The notes beneath the pieces are model-generated. The model saw only the letters and a program-made list of their open reading frames with translations. It was not told the DNA's origin and ran no database searches. Shown piece after piece: positions 35,742 through 44,981 of a stretch of DNA of 64,000 nt. Made by a program: the position numbers and the translations under genes. Within the stretch, counting starts at the first letter, position 1. The number at the start of each line of letters is the position of its first letter. The DNA is from Rhodococcus sp. KBS0724 (GTDB lineage Bacteria; Actinomycetota; Actinomycetes; Mycobacteriales; Mycobacteriaceae), in assembly GCF_005938745.2 (NCBI RefSeq), contig NZ_VCBX02000001.1, positions 4,664,501 through 4,728,500 on the forward strand. The letters run 5' to 3'.

Positions 35742-37844
35742 TTACTCGCCCGTCGCCTTGGCGATGATTTCCTTCGAGACGTTCGCGGGAACCTCTGCGT
35801 AGGAATCGAACACCATGGAGAAGTTCGCCCGGCCCTGGGTCCTGGACCGCAGGTCACCGATGTAACCGAACATCTCCGAGAGCGGAACCAGCGCCTTCAC
35901 GACACGGGCACCACTGCGTTCCTCCATGGCCTGAATCTGGCCACGGCGGGAGTTGATATCGCCGATCACGTCGCCCATGTACTCCTCGGGCGTTGTGACC
36001 TCGACAGCCATAAGGGGCTCGAGGATGACGGGGCCGGCCTTGCGGGCGGCTTCCTTCAGTGCCTGCGAACCGGCAACCTTGAACGCCATTTCCGAGGAGT
36101 CGACGTCGTGGTAAGCACCATCGAGCAGCGACAGCTTCAGGTTCACGAGCGGGTAGCCGGCGAGAACACCGTACTGCATCGCGTCCTGTGCGCCTGCATC
36201 CACGGAGGGGATGTACTCGCGCGGGATACGTCCGCCGGAGACCTTGTTCTCGAATGCGTAGGTAGCACCGTCTTCGCCCACGAAAGGCTCCAGAGCGATG
36301 ATGACCTTTGCGAACTGGCCCGAGCCACCGGTCTGCTTCTTGTGGGTGTAGTCGTGCTTCTCGACCGTCTTGGTGATGGTCTCGCGGTACGCAACCTGCG
36401 GCTTGCCGACGTTTGCCTCGACCTTGAACTCGCGACGCATACGGTCGACGAGGATGTCGAGGTGGAGCTCGCCCATGCCGCCGATGACGGTCTGACCGGT
36501 CTCGTCGTCGAGTTCGACCGAGAAGGTCGGGTCCTCTTCGGCGAGCTTCTGGATCGCGATGCCCAGCTTTTCCTGGTCGGACTTGGTCTTGGGCTCGATG
36601 GAGACTTGGATGACCGGTGCGGGGAACGACATCGACTCGAGGACGATGGGGTTCGCCTGATCGCACAGGGTGTCACCGGTGGTGGTGTCCTTGAGGCCGA
36701 TCATTGCGTAGATGTGGCCGGCTACGGCCTCTTCTACCGGGTTCTCCTTGTTGGCGTGCATCTGGAAGAGCTTTCCGATGCGCTCCTTCTTGCCCTTGGT
36801 TGCGTTAAGCACCTGAGCGCCCGGATCGATACGACCCGAGTACACGCGGACGAAGGTCAGCTTGCCGAAGAACGGGTGAGCAGCGATCTTGAAGGCGAGA
36901 GCCGAGAACGGCTCTTCCTTGCTCGGCTTGCGAGTGATCTCTACTTCTTCGTCATTGAGCTTGTGTCCGACAACCTCGCCGATATCCAGCGGGTTCGGCA
37001 GGTAATCGATGACTGCGTCGAGCATGGGCTGAACGCCCTTGTTCTTGAACGCGGAGCCACAGATAACCGGGTACAGCTCGGAAGCGACCGTCATCTTGCG
37101 GATGGCGCCCTTGATTTCCTCGACCGTGAGCTCTTCGCCGCCGAAGTACTTCTCCATGAGAGCTTCGTCGGACTCGGCAACGGTTTCGAGCAGCTTCTCG
37201 CGGTACTCTGCAGCCTTCTCGACGAGATCCGCGGGGATCTCTTCGATGGTCGGCAGTGCACCGGTCGGAACTACGCCGCGCCAGGTGATGGCACGCATCT
37301 CGACCAGGTCGACGACGCCGTCGAAGTCGTCCTCAGCGCCGATGGGCAGCTGGAGAACGAGCGGCTTCGCGCCGAGACGGTCGATGATGGTCTGCACGGT
37401 GAAGTAGAAATCCGCGCCCATCTTGTCCATCTTGTTGACGAAGCAGATGCGCGGAACGTCGTACTTGGCAGCCTGACGCCACACCTGCTCGGACTGCGGC
37501 TCGACACCCTCTTTACCGTCGAACACAGCAACTGCGCCGTCGAGCACGCGCAGCGACCGCTCCACCTCGACCGTGAAGTCGACGTGGCCGGGGGTATCGA
37601 TGATGTTGATCTGGTTGTTGTTCCAGAAGCAAGTCACGGCGGCAGACGTGATCGTGATGCCGCGTTCCTTCTCCTGCTCCATCCAGTCCGTCGTCGACGC
37701 ACCGTCGTGCGTCTCACCGATCTTGTAATTGACACCGGTGTAGAACAGGATGCGCTCGGTGGTGGTGGTTTTGCCGGCATCGATGTGCGCCATGATGCCG
37801 ATGTTGCGGACCTTGTTCAGGTCAGTCAGCACTTCCTGTGCCAC
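35742..37844 (-). CDS. fusA: Elongation factor G
   Basis: A 700-aa translocation GTPase. The P loop is [16 protein letters not shown]2 is [18 protein letters not shown] is G3 and NKMDKMGAD is G4. Domains II-V follow at full length, including the domain IV segment [14 protein letters not shown]. It lies between rpsG and tuf as in other actinobacteria. Confidence 0.99.
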   Translation of the reverse strand: MAQEVLTDLNKVRNIGIMAHIDAGKTTTTERILFYTGVNYKIGETHDGASTTDWMEQEKERGITITSAAVTCFWNNNQINIIDTPGHVDFTVEVERSLRVLDGAVAVFDGKEGVEPQSEQVWRQAAKYDVPRICFVNKMDKMGADFYFTVQTIIDRLGAKPLVLQLPIGAEDDFDGVVDLVEMRAITWRGVVPTGALPTIEEIPADLVEKAAEYREKLLETVAESDEALMEKYFGGEELTVEEIKGAIRKMTVASELYPVICGSAFKNKGVQPMLDAVIDYLPNPLDIGEVVGHKLNDEEVEITRKPSKEEPFSALAFKIAAHPFFGKLTFVRVYSGRIDPGAQVLNATKGKKERIGKLFQMHANKENPVEEAVAGHIYAMIGLKDTTTGDTLCDQANPIVLESMSFPAPVIQVSIEPKTKSDQEKLGIAIQKLAEEDPTFSVELDDETGQTVIGGMGELHLDILVDRMRREFKVEANVGKPQVAYRETITKTVEKHDYTHKKQTGGSGQFAKVIIALEPFVGEDGATYAFENKVSGGRIPREYIPSVDAGAQDAMQYGVLAGYPLVNLKLSLLDGAYHDVDSSEMAFKVAGSQALKEAARKAGPVILEPLMAVEVTTPEEYMGDVIGDINSRRGQIQAMEERSGARVVKALVPLSEMFGYIGDLRSRTQGRANFSMVFDSYAEVPANVSKEIIAKATGE

Positions 37845-38048
37845 AGGTTTCTTCCCCGCTCGTTGCTTGGTTTTTCGGGTGTCGGCCGTATCCGGTGTGT
37901 TCCACCATCAGGGCCATGGTCTTTCAATTATGTCTCTGCCGTGGCAACCCGACCACCTCTGTCCGAATTTAACCGGTCAATGTGATCAGGTCGCCAACGG
38001 CGACAGCGTCGGAGCACCCACCCGATGGCAGTTGCTCCGACGCTTACA

Positions 38049-38519
38049 TCACCAGCGGTAGTGGGCGAATGCCTTGTTGGCTTCGGCCATCTTGTGAGTG
38101 TCTTCGCGACGCTTCACAGCTGCACCGAGGCCATTGCTGGCATCGAGGAGCTCGTTGGCGAGACGCTCGACCATGGTCTTCTCACGACGTGCACGCGAGA
38201 AGGTGACCAGCCAGCGCAGTGCCAGCGTGGTGGAACGACCGGGACGAACCTCGACCGGCACCTGGTAGGTAGCGCCACCGACGCGGCGGCTACGAACCTC
38301 GAGTGCAGGCTTGACGTTGTCCAGGGCGCGCTTGAGCGTGACGACCGGATCGGTGCCGGTCTTCTCGCGTGCCTGCTCGAGAGCCTGGTACACGATTCGC
38401 TCTGCGGTGGACTTCTTGCCGTCCAGCAGGATCTTGTTGACGAGCTGCGTCACCAACGGGGAACCGTAAACCGGGTCGTTGATGAGCGGGCGCTTCGGAG
38501 CGGGGCCCTTACGTGGCAT
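38049..38519 (-). CDS. rpsG: 30S ribosomal protein S7
   Basis: A 156-aa ribosomal protein that organises the 3' domain of 16S rRNA. It begins [20 protein letters not shown] and ends KAFAHYRW, full length. Its ATG overlaps the rpsL stop by one base (TAATG), a typical coupled pair. Confidence 0.99.
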   Translation of the reverse strand: MPRKGPAPKRPLINDPVYGSPLVTQLVNKILLDGKKSTAERIVYQALEQAREKTGTDPVVTLKRALDNVKPALEVRSRRVGGATYQVPVEVRPGRSTTLALRWLVTFSRARREKTMVERLANELLDASNGLGAAVKRREDTHKMAEANKAFAHYRW

Positions 38520-38893
38520 TAGCTCTTCTCCTTCTTGGCGCCGTAGCGGCTGCGTGCCTGCTTGCGACCCTTGACACCCTGGGTGTCGAGGGAGCCGCGG
38601 ATGATCTTGTAACGGACACCCGGGAGGTCCTTCACACGACCGCCACGGACGAGCACCATGGAGTGCTCCTGAAGGTTGTGGCCTTCACCGGGGATGTACG
38701 CGGTGACCTCGACCGAAGTCGTCAGGCGAACGCGAGCGACCTTACGGAGCGCGGAGTTCGGCTTCTTGGGAGTGGTGGTGTACACGCGAGTGCACACGCC
38801 ACGACGCTGCGGGCTGCCCTTGAGGGCTGCCGTCTTGACCTTGGCGGTCTTGTCGCGGCGACCCTTGCGGACCAGCTGGTTGATGGTTGGCAT
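38519..38893 (-). CDS. rpsL: 30S ribosomal protein S12
   Basis: A 124-aa protein of the decoding centre. [15 protein letters not shown] and the conserved [15 protein letters not shown] loop are present. Lys43 and Lys88, the usual streptomycin-resistance positions, are wild type. It is the first gene of the str operon, with a candidate promoter about 280 bp upstream. Confidence 0.99.
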   Translation of the reverse strand: MPTINQLVRKGRRDKTAKVKTAALKGSPQRRGVCTRVYTTTPKKPNSALRKVARVRLTTSVEVTAYIPGEGHNLQEHSMVLVRGGRVKDLPGVRYKIIRGSLDTQGVKGRKQARSRYGAKKEKS

Positions 38894-39257
38894 TTACCGG
38901 CTTTCTACGTCGGAACAGACTGCTCGAAGCAACCTTGGCTGTTCTGAAATTAGGGATCTAGCAGTTGGAGCAAGAGAGCTGCTGCTCCTCACCCACCTCT
39001 GATACTGCTGCGCTGCGCAAATGCGCTTCGCTCTGCACCCGAGGTCGGGCGTGTCGCATACCCCCACACAGGCAGCCGGATGCTCGTTCTGAAGCAATAA
39101 CTGCTCGAACGTGCGCACGGCAATACCTAGCTAGGCACACAGATCGGCCCGGGCATGCCGGACACGACCCATAACGATACCTGCCAGCGTGCTATGTGGT
39201 CAAAATGAGCACCAAGTGATAGGGAACTCACAGCAACGGCAGGGTTCGACAGCAATT
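38894..39257 (-). promoter_or_regulatory. Leader and upstream region of the str operon
   Basis: This 364-bp region has no convincing gene. Next to rpsL it has an AGAAAG ribosome site. Further up lies a possible hairpin with arms GGAGCA/TGCTCC and the promoter at 39174-39203. The predicted leader is about 275 nt, long enough for regulation by ribosomal protein or growth signals. Confidence 0.5.
39174..39203 (-). promoter_or_regulatory. Candidate str operon promoter
   Basis: On the minus strand TTGACC (39198-39203) and TATCGT (39174-39179) are 18 bp apart, a good primary-sigma promoter. It points to rpsL. Other promoters closer to rpsL cannot be excluded. Confidence 0.55.
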
Positions 39258-39782
39258 TCAGATACTGACGTTGAGGGTCAATTCTCCGAGTTTGGTGACT
39301 CCCGCACACGCATCCATACCACCGGCCGGCTGGCGAACCCACCACCCGAACACTCCTCCAGCCGGAGCGCCGGCGGTGATTCCACAGCTCTGCGGATCCG
39401 CCGGTTGCCGGACGAGGTAGGCGTCGCTGCCCTTGACAGTGATCTTCTCGACCACATATCCGAGATGCTCGAACGCGGCGACCTCGTGATCGGTGGTGCC
39501 GGTCTCGAACCAGTTGAAGGTGACGTGGACCGGACCTGCGGCACCAGCCCCGTCCCACCGACAGATTGCCCCGTAGAAACCACGGTCGACGCCGTCGGCC
39601 CCGATCGCCGCCGCGATCTGTGGGTCGGACACCGCCTCACATTCCTGCAAAACGTTGGCGAACTTCTCGCTCCCACTGCCCCGAAAGCCGCCCTCGGCCA
39701 CCGGCGTTCCCGTCACCGTCGAACCGCACCCCGTCAACAGGATCAACGACGCACCCAGCGCCGCCGCCCGTGCGCGACTCAC
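39258..39782 (-). CDS. DUF3558 lipoprotein (second of pair)
   Basis: A 174-aa secreted lipoprotein. From a GTG at 39782 the signal peptide ARAAALGASLILLTGCGST contains the lipobox LLTGC. DUF3558 features follow: ECEAVSDPQIAAAIGADG, CRWDG, VTFNWFETG. Function is unknown; the family is common in the actinobacterial envelope. The start overlaps the upstream paralogue's stop (GTGA). Confidence 0.87.
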   Translation of the reverse strand: MSRARAAALGASLILLTGCGSTVTGTPVAEGGFRGSGSEKFANVLQECEAVSDPQIAAAIGADGVDRGFYGAICRWDGAGAAGPVHVTFNWFETGTTDHEVAAFEHLGYVVEKITVKGSDAYLVRQPADPQSCGITAGAPAGGVFGWWVRQPAGGMDACAGVTKLGELTLNVSI

Positions 39783-40336
39783 TGTGCCCTCGAGACGGTG
39801 AGTTCCATGAGGCTCTTCCCGACAACGCACGGATCGGCAGGCGGAGCGACAAACCCGGAATTCACGGAGCCGTAGTTCACCGACCAATGGACAAAATCGC
39901 CGCCGAAGGAAATACCCAACTCGCACAACACGCTTTCTCGAGACGCGATGAAACCGGAGTAGCCGCCGATCGTGATGTCGGCGGCAGGCCGGCCGAGGAG
40001 ATCAGAGCCGGCGCGCTCACGCCCGATGGGGCTGCCTCGGTACCAGGAGAAGGCGACGCTGGGCCCCAACGATCCGGCAACCGTCCATTCACACCCCACA
40101 CCGTTTCTGGTGACATCGGTGAACGTGAGCCCGAAAGCGGCGACCACCTCGTCATCGGTCACTGACCCGCATTCTGCGACCATCGGACCTGGATCGGTCG
40201 CTACCTGGGCGGTTGATGGTGAACCCGCGGACTGATCCGCTGTGCTGTCTTCGGAACCGCAGCCTGTAACCAACGTCAGCACCGCAGCCGCGACCGCCAA
40301 CGGGGTACTGACAGTCAGGGCTCTGCGGTGCGGCAT
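39779..40336 (-). CDS. DUF3558 lipoprotein (first of pair)
   Basis: A 185-aa lipoprotein from ATG 40336. The signal peptide ends at the lipobox LVTGC, followed by a Ser/Thr-rich linker (SEDSTADQSAGSPSTAQ). The DUF3558 core has AECGSVTDDEVVAAFGLTF, GCEWTV and VAFSWYRGSP. It is a tandem paralogue of the next gene and lies 22 bp after the TetR gene. Confidence 0.88.
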   Translation of the reverse strand: MPHRRALTVSTPLAVAAAVLTLVTGCGSEDSTADQSAGSPSTAQVATDPGPMVAECGSVTDDEVVAAFGLTFTDVTRNGVGCEWTVAGSLGPSVAFSWYRGSPIGRERAGSDLLGRPAADITIGGYSGFIASRESVLCELGISFGGDFVHWSVNYGSVNSGFVAPPADPCVVGKSLMELTVSRAQ

Positions 40337-40358
40337 GCAGGTGACTGTACTTCCGGGA

Positions 40359-40985
40359 TCAGAACTGTGCGATCGCCGACGCCGGAGCTGACACCCGCAC
40401 GAGCGTCGAGTCGAGTTGCGCCGCCCACGTTCTGACCACTTCGGACCGTCTACGCGAGTCGTCGGTGAGCACGTCGGCGAGCCCCAACCCGCGGGCAAGG
40501 TCCAATGTCGCCTGCACCAGACGATGCGTCGTCGGATCTGCGTCGTCTGCGCCGAGACTCTGGACGGCCATGCGGTGCGCGATGCGGCCGAACCGTTCTT
40601 CGAGAGGCAATACTCGTGCTCGCAAGTCCGGGTCGGAGGCTGCCGCCGTCCACACCTGAAGCGCGGCCTTGAACAGGGTGCCGGTGTAGTACTCGACCAA
40701 TCGGGAGATGATCGCCTCGGTTCGACCCGCGCCTGCGGGAAGATCACTGGACTCTTTGCGGGCCTGGTCCATCCGCGCGTCGAACATCACCTCGAGCGCA
40801 GCGGTGATCAGGTCCTCACGCGTCGGGAAATGGTGTTGCATGGCCCCTCGCGACATCCCGGCCCGCTGCGCGACGACGCTCATCGTCGTTGCGCCCCATC
40901 CGAGCTCGGCAAGACACTCCACCGTCACTTCGAGCAGGTGGGAGCGCGTGACTCGACTTCGGTCCTGCTTGGGTTCTCGGGTCAC
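40359..40985 (-). CDS. TetR-family regulator of the acyl-CoA operon
   Basis: A 208-aa TetR-type protein. The helix-turn-helix is ATTMSVVAQRAGMSRGAMQHHFPTREDLI (about 32-60), with a C-terminal domain of the acyl-CoA-regulator style. It follows the enoyl-CoA hydratase gene by 43 bp on the same strand and probably controls the operon upstream. A GTG at 40985 is used as start. Confidence 0.86.
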   Translation of the reverse strand: MTREPKQDRSRVTRSHLLEVTVECLAELGWGATTMSVVAQRAGMSRGAMQHHFPTREDLITAALEVMFDARMDQARKESSDLPAGAGRTEAIISRLVEYYTGTLFKAALQVWTAAASDPDLRARVLPLEERFGRIAHRMAVQSLGADDADPTTHRLVQATLDLARGLGLADVLTDDSRRRSEVVRTWAAQLDSTLVRVSAPASAIAQF

Positions 40986-41028
40986 CGCGCTGCCATCCCT
41001 TCTACTGCCGTGTTCTGTTGCGTCTGTT

Positions 41029-41814
41029 CTAGTGCGCCCAGGCCGCTGGACGCTTCTGCAAGAAGGACATCATGCCCTCACGGGCCTCTTCGGAGGAAAA
41101 CAGCCGAGCCGACTGCGCGATCATCTCCTCACCGTCTCGGTCGAATCCGGCCAGGACCTCCCTGGTCGTAAGCCATTTCGATTCGGCCAATCCCTGTGGC
41201 GAGCACCCCCGCAATGTGACCAACAGTTCAGTGACCGACTCGGCGGTGTCCTGTGACGCTTCCGTCACCAGCCCGATAGCGTGAGCCTCGTGCTGTCCGA
41301 ACTTCTCCCCCGTGAGCAGATACCGACTCGCAGATCGTTGATCGAGCCTCGGCAGGACCGTCAGCGAAATAATGGACGCAGCCAAACCCAATCGTGATTC
41401 CGTCACCGCGAAGGTGCTCGCCGGTCCTGCCACGACGATGTCGCACGCCCCGACAAGACCCATGCCTCCGGCCCGGACGTGACCGTCGATGCGCCCGATC
41501 ACCGGCTTGGGAAGCTCGAGAATGCTGCGCAAGAGCGTCAGCATCCCCCGCCCTCGCTCCTTGACGGCCTCCTCCGGAGATGCGGACGACCCGGATGCCT
41601 CACTGAGATCGGCTCCCGCACAGAATGTTCCACCGGCGTGGGTGAGCACCACCGCTCGAACCGCTGGATCGGCGGCCGCCGACGTCAACCCCGCCTGCAC
41701 CTCAGTGACCAACCGCGCCGAGATCGCGTTGCGGTTGTGGGGTGAGTCGAGAGTGATCGTGGCCGCACCGCCCGATACTTCGTACCGTACGTATGGCTTG
41801 TCCTGATCCGTCAT
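41029..41814 (-). CDS. Enoyl-CoA hydratase/isomerase family protein
   Basis: A 261-aa crotonase. TLDSPHNRNAIS, AGGTFCAGADLSE (oxyanion hole) and GHVRAGGMGLVGACDIV are present; the Glu expected for water activation is less clear, as the region reads VTESRLGLAASI. In the Atu model it would be the AtuE-like hydratase of the carboxylated intermediate. It follows the acyl-CoA dehydrogenase by 13 bp. Confidence 0.87.
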   Translation of the reverse strand: MTDQDKPYVRYEVSGGAATITLDSPHNRNAISARLVTEVQAGLTSAAADPAVRAVVLTHAGGTFCAGADLSEASGSSASPEEAVKERGRGMLTLLRSILELPKPVIGRIDGHVRAGGMGLVGACDIVVAGPASTFAVTESRLGLAASIISLTVLPRLDQRSASRYLLTGEKFGQHEAHAIGLVTEASQDTAESVTELLVTLRGCSPQGLAESKWLTTREVLAGFDRDGEEMIAQSARLFSSEEAREGMMSFLQKRPAAWAH

Positions 41815-41827
41815 GAGTCGCCTCTTC

Positions 41828-42991
41828 CTAGTAGGACCGCGGCAGACCGAGGGAATGCTGCGAGACGAAGTTGAGGATCATCTCGCGGCTCACCGGCGCG
41901 ACGCGGGCGATGCGTGCCGCGCCGAGCATGGCAGCCAGTCCGTATTCCTTCGTCAGGCCGGCACCGCCGTGCGTCTGGATCGCCTGATCGAGTGCCTTGA
42001 TGCTGGCCTCGGCAGCGGCGTACTTTGCCATGTTCGCGGCCTCGGCGGCACCGAAATCGTCACCGCTGTCGTAGAGCACCGCGGCCTTCTGCATCATCAG
42101 CTTGGCGAGTTCGAGTTCGATTTTCACCTGCGCGAGCGGATGCGAAATGCCTTGGTGCGCACCGATCGGCGTCTTCCACACCGTTCGCTCGTTCGCGAAC
42201 TTCACCGCAGCGTTGAGGGCGTAACGGCCCATCCCGATCGCCATCGACGCACCCAGAATGCGCTCCGGATTGAGGCCGGCGAACAACTGCATCAGGGCGG
42301 CATCAGCTTCACCGACCAGAGCGTCGGCCGGCAGGCGCACGTCGTCGAGGAACAAGATGAACTGGTGGTCCGGTTCGATGATGTCCATCTCCATCTGCGT
42401 CTTCACGAATCCGGGAGAATCCGTGGGGACGATGAACAGAGCGGGCTTGAGCTTGCCGGTCTTGGAGTCCTCGGTGCGCGCAACGATGAGGACCGCGTCA
42501 GCTTGATCGACGCCCGAGATGTAGATCTTGTTGCCGCTCAGGATCCAGTCTTCGCCGTCGCGACGAGCAGTCGTCGTGATCTGGTGAGAGTTGGAACCTG
42601 CGTCGGCCTCGGTGATTCCGAACGCCATGATCTTGGAGCCGTCGGCGAGACTGGGTAGCCACTGCTGCTTCTGGTCCGCAGTGCCGTACTTGCCGATGAT
42701 GGTGCCGCAGATAGCCGGCGAGACGACAACGAGGAGCAGACCGGCACCCTGCGCCGCCAATTCCTCCTGCACCAGCGCGAGTTCGTAGATGCCTGCACCG
42801 CCGCCGCCGTATTCCTCCGGCAGGTTGACGCCCAGGAATCCGAGTTTGCCCGCCTCGTTCCACAATTCGGTGAGCGGCTCACCCTTGCGCGCCTTGGGCA
42901 GCACGTAGTCGACGTAGTTGAAGCGCTCACCCAGTTTGGAAACGGATGCCCGCAGTTCCTTCTGCTCTTCGGTTTCGATGAAACTCATCAT
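41828..42991 (-). CDS. Acyl-CoA dehydrogenase
   Basis: A 387-aa FAD enzyme. Signatures are AFGITEADAGSNSHQITTTA, ILSGNKIYISG and HGGAGLTKEYGLAAMLGAARIA. In the Atu pathway the equivalent is citronellyl-CoA dehydrogenase; in leucine catabolism isovaleryl-CoA dehydrogenase. The ATG overlaps the biotin subunit stop (ATGA), so it is part of one coupled operon. Confidence 0.9.
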   Translation of the reverse strand: MMSFIETEEQKELRASVSKLGERFNYVDYVLPKARKGEPLTELWNEAGKLGFLGVNLPEEYGGGGAGIYELALVQEELAAQGAGLLLVVVSPAICGTIIGKYGTADQKQQWLPSLADGSKIMAFGITEADAGSNSHQITTTARRDGEDWILSGNKIYISGVDQADAVLIVARTEDSKTGKLKPALFIVPTDSPGFVKTQMEMDIIEPDHQFILFLDDVRLPADALVGEADAALMQLFAGLNPERILGASMAIGMGRYALNAAVKFANERTVWKTPIGAHQGISHPLAQVKIELELAKLMMQKAAVLYDSGDDFGAAEAANMAKYAAAEASIKALDQAIQTHGGAGLTKEYGLAAMLGAARIARVAPVSREMILNFVSQHSLGLPRSY

Positions 42992-44973
42992 GCTTCCTCT
43001 TCTGTAGCGGGTTCTTCCACACGTGCGAGTACCGATCCGACCTCGACCTGCTGGCCGACGGCGACCGGAAGTTCTACCAGGACACCGGCAGTCGGTGCCG
43101 TGACGGTATGTTCCATCTTCATGGCCTCGAGCCAGAGAATCGGCTGGCCGGCAGTGACGGTGTCACCGAGAGCGGCGCCGAGGCGGATAACCGATCCCGG
43201 CATGGGAGCGAGCAACGAACCGGCAGCGACTTCCGCCGACGGATCCACGAAGCGCGGTGCTGCCGTCAAGGCGACGGGTCCGAGCGAGGAGTCGACAAAA
43301 ATCTCACTCGCGTATGCAGCCACGTCGAACGAACGCCGAACTCCGCTCTGCTCGAGCACTACCCGGGTCGCAGTTGCCGACACCAGGCTCACGTCGTCGA
43401 AGCCTTCTACACTCAGCACACCACTTCGACTCAGCGAGTACCGGACGTCGTAGTCGCCCGACGCAGTGGAGTAACTCTTGCTCTGCGGCTGCGACGGGAG
43501 GTTGCGCCACCCGCTGGGCAAGCGGCCGATGACGCGGGCCGACGCCCGGTTGTGCGCGGCATCGGCAAGTGCCGCCGCCAGCGCCGAGATCCTTTCGGCG
43601 TCGGTGTCGGCCAGAGGCTTTGACAGCTTCTCGAGGTCGTGAGTCTCGAAGAAGGCCGTGTCGGTATCTCCGGCAATGAAGGCCGGATGGGCCAAGACGT
43701 TGACGAGCAGGTCGCGGTTGGTACGCAAGCCGTGAATCCTGGTGCGCGCCAGCGTCGATACGAGCAGCCGCGCAGCTGCCGTTCGCGTCGGCGCGTAGGA
43801 GATGACCTTGGCCAGCATCGGGTCGTAATGGACGCCGACGACACTGCCGTCGATGACACCCGAGTCGAGGCGAACACCCTGCTCACGCAGAACACTGAAT
43901 TCTGCCACGTCACCGGGCAACTCGATGTGGTGAACGGTACCGCTCTGCGGCTGCCAGTTCTTCGCGGGGTCTTCGGCGTACAGACGCACCTCGATCGAAT
44001 GCCCGCGGATCTGCGGCTGCTCGTCTGGGAGCGCGTCACCGGAAGCGACCTGCAATTGCAGCTCCACCAGATCGAGTCCGGTGGTGCACTCGGTGACCGG
44101 GTGCTCCACCTGCAAACGGGTGTTCATCTCGAGAAAGAAGAAGTCGCCCTTTTCGTCGGCGAGGAACTCGACGGTTCCTGCACCTTCGTAGCCGATGGCA
44201 TTGGCGGCAAGCCGCGAGGCGTCGAACAGCTTGTCGCGCATGGCGGGGATGCGTTGCACGAGCGGTGACGGTGCTTCTTCGACGACCTTCTGGTGCCGAC
44301 GCTGGATCGAGCACTCGCGCTCCCCCACCGCCCACACCCCACCGTGGCGGTCGGCCATGACCTGGACCTCGATGTGCCGACCGGTCTCGAGGTAGCGCTC
44401 ACAGAAGACCGTGGGGTCGCCGAATGCGGACTGCGCCTCACGCCGAGCCGCTTCCAGTTCGCCGTCCAGCGCGGACAATTCACGAACGACACGCATTCCG
44501 CGTCCGCCGCCACCGGCCGACGCCTTGATGAGCACCGGCAGATGAGCTTCGGTCACCGCGGCGGGATCGAGTTCGGAAAGTACCGGAACTCCGGCGGCGT
44601 CCATGATCTTCTTGGACTCGACCTTCGATCCCATGAGCTCGATAGATTCGACGGGCGGGCCGATCCACGTCAGCCCTGCGTCGATGACGCTGCGCGCGAA
44701 CTCCGCGTTCTCGGAGAGGAATCCATAGCCGGGATGAATCGCGTCAGCGCCCGAAGCCTTGGCGGCGGCGATGATGAGCTCACCCCGCAGGTACGTCTCG
44801 GCAGGTGTGTTACCCGGCAGCCGAACCGAGGCGTCGGCTTCGGCGACGTGCGGGCTGTCGGCATCTGCGTCGGAAAATACCGCGACGGTGCCGATTCCGT
44901 TCTTGCGACACGTTGCAAAGACACGGCGGGCGATTTCGCCACGATTGGCGACCAGTACTGAAGTGATTGTCAC
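42988..44973 (-). CDS. Acyl-CoA carboxylase biotin-carrying alpha subunit
   Basis: A 661-aa protein with biotin carboxylase (about 1-450: VLVANRGEIARRVF, KASAGGGGRGMRVV, FFLEMNTRLQVEHPVTE), a linker, and a C-terminal biotinyl domain with EAMKMEH whose K619 takes biotin. It is the methylcrotonyl/geranyl-CoA carboxylase type rather than the short acetyl/propionyl type. The GTG at 44973 is the start, 8 bp after the beta subunit gene. Confidence 0.92.
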   Translation of the reverse strand: MTITSVLVANRGEIARRVFATCRKNGIGTVAVFSDADADSPHVAEADASVRLPGNTPAETYLRGELIIAAAKASGADAIHPGYGFLSENAEFARSVIDAGLTWIGPPVESIELMGSKVESKKIMDAAGVPVLSELDPAAVTEAHLPVLIKASAGGGGRGMRVVRELSALDGELEAARREAQSAFGDPTVFCERYLETGRHIEVQVMADRHGGVWAVGERECSIQRRHQKVVEEAPSPLVQRIPAMRDKLFDASRLAANAIGYEGAGTVEFLADEKGDFFFLEMNTRLQVEHPVTECTTGLDLVELQLQVASGDALPDEQPQIRGHSIEVRLYAEDPAKNWQPQSGTVHHIELPGDVAEFSVLREQGVRLDSGVIDGSVVGVHYDPMLAKVISYAPTRTAAARLLVSTLARTRIHGLRTNRDLLVNVLAHPAFIAGDTDTAFFETHDLEKLSKPLADTDAERISALAAALADAAHNRASARVIGRLPSGWRNLPSQPQSKSYSTASGDYDVRYSLSRSGVLSVEGFDDVSLVSATATRVVLEQSGVRRSFDVAAYASEIFVDSSLGPVALTAAPRFVDPSAEVAAGSLLAPMPGSVIRLGAALGDTVTAGQPILWLEAMKMEHTVTAPTAGVLVELPVAVGQQVEVGSVLARVEEPATEEEA

Positions 44974-44981
44974 GGCGTGCC

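Noticed and set aside
36108..37985. A 625-codon plus-strand open frame antisense to fusA
   Set aside because: It is the complementary frame of a highly conserved gene with strong GC3 bias; the translation is Leu/Val/Asp-rich without domains.
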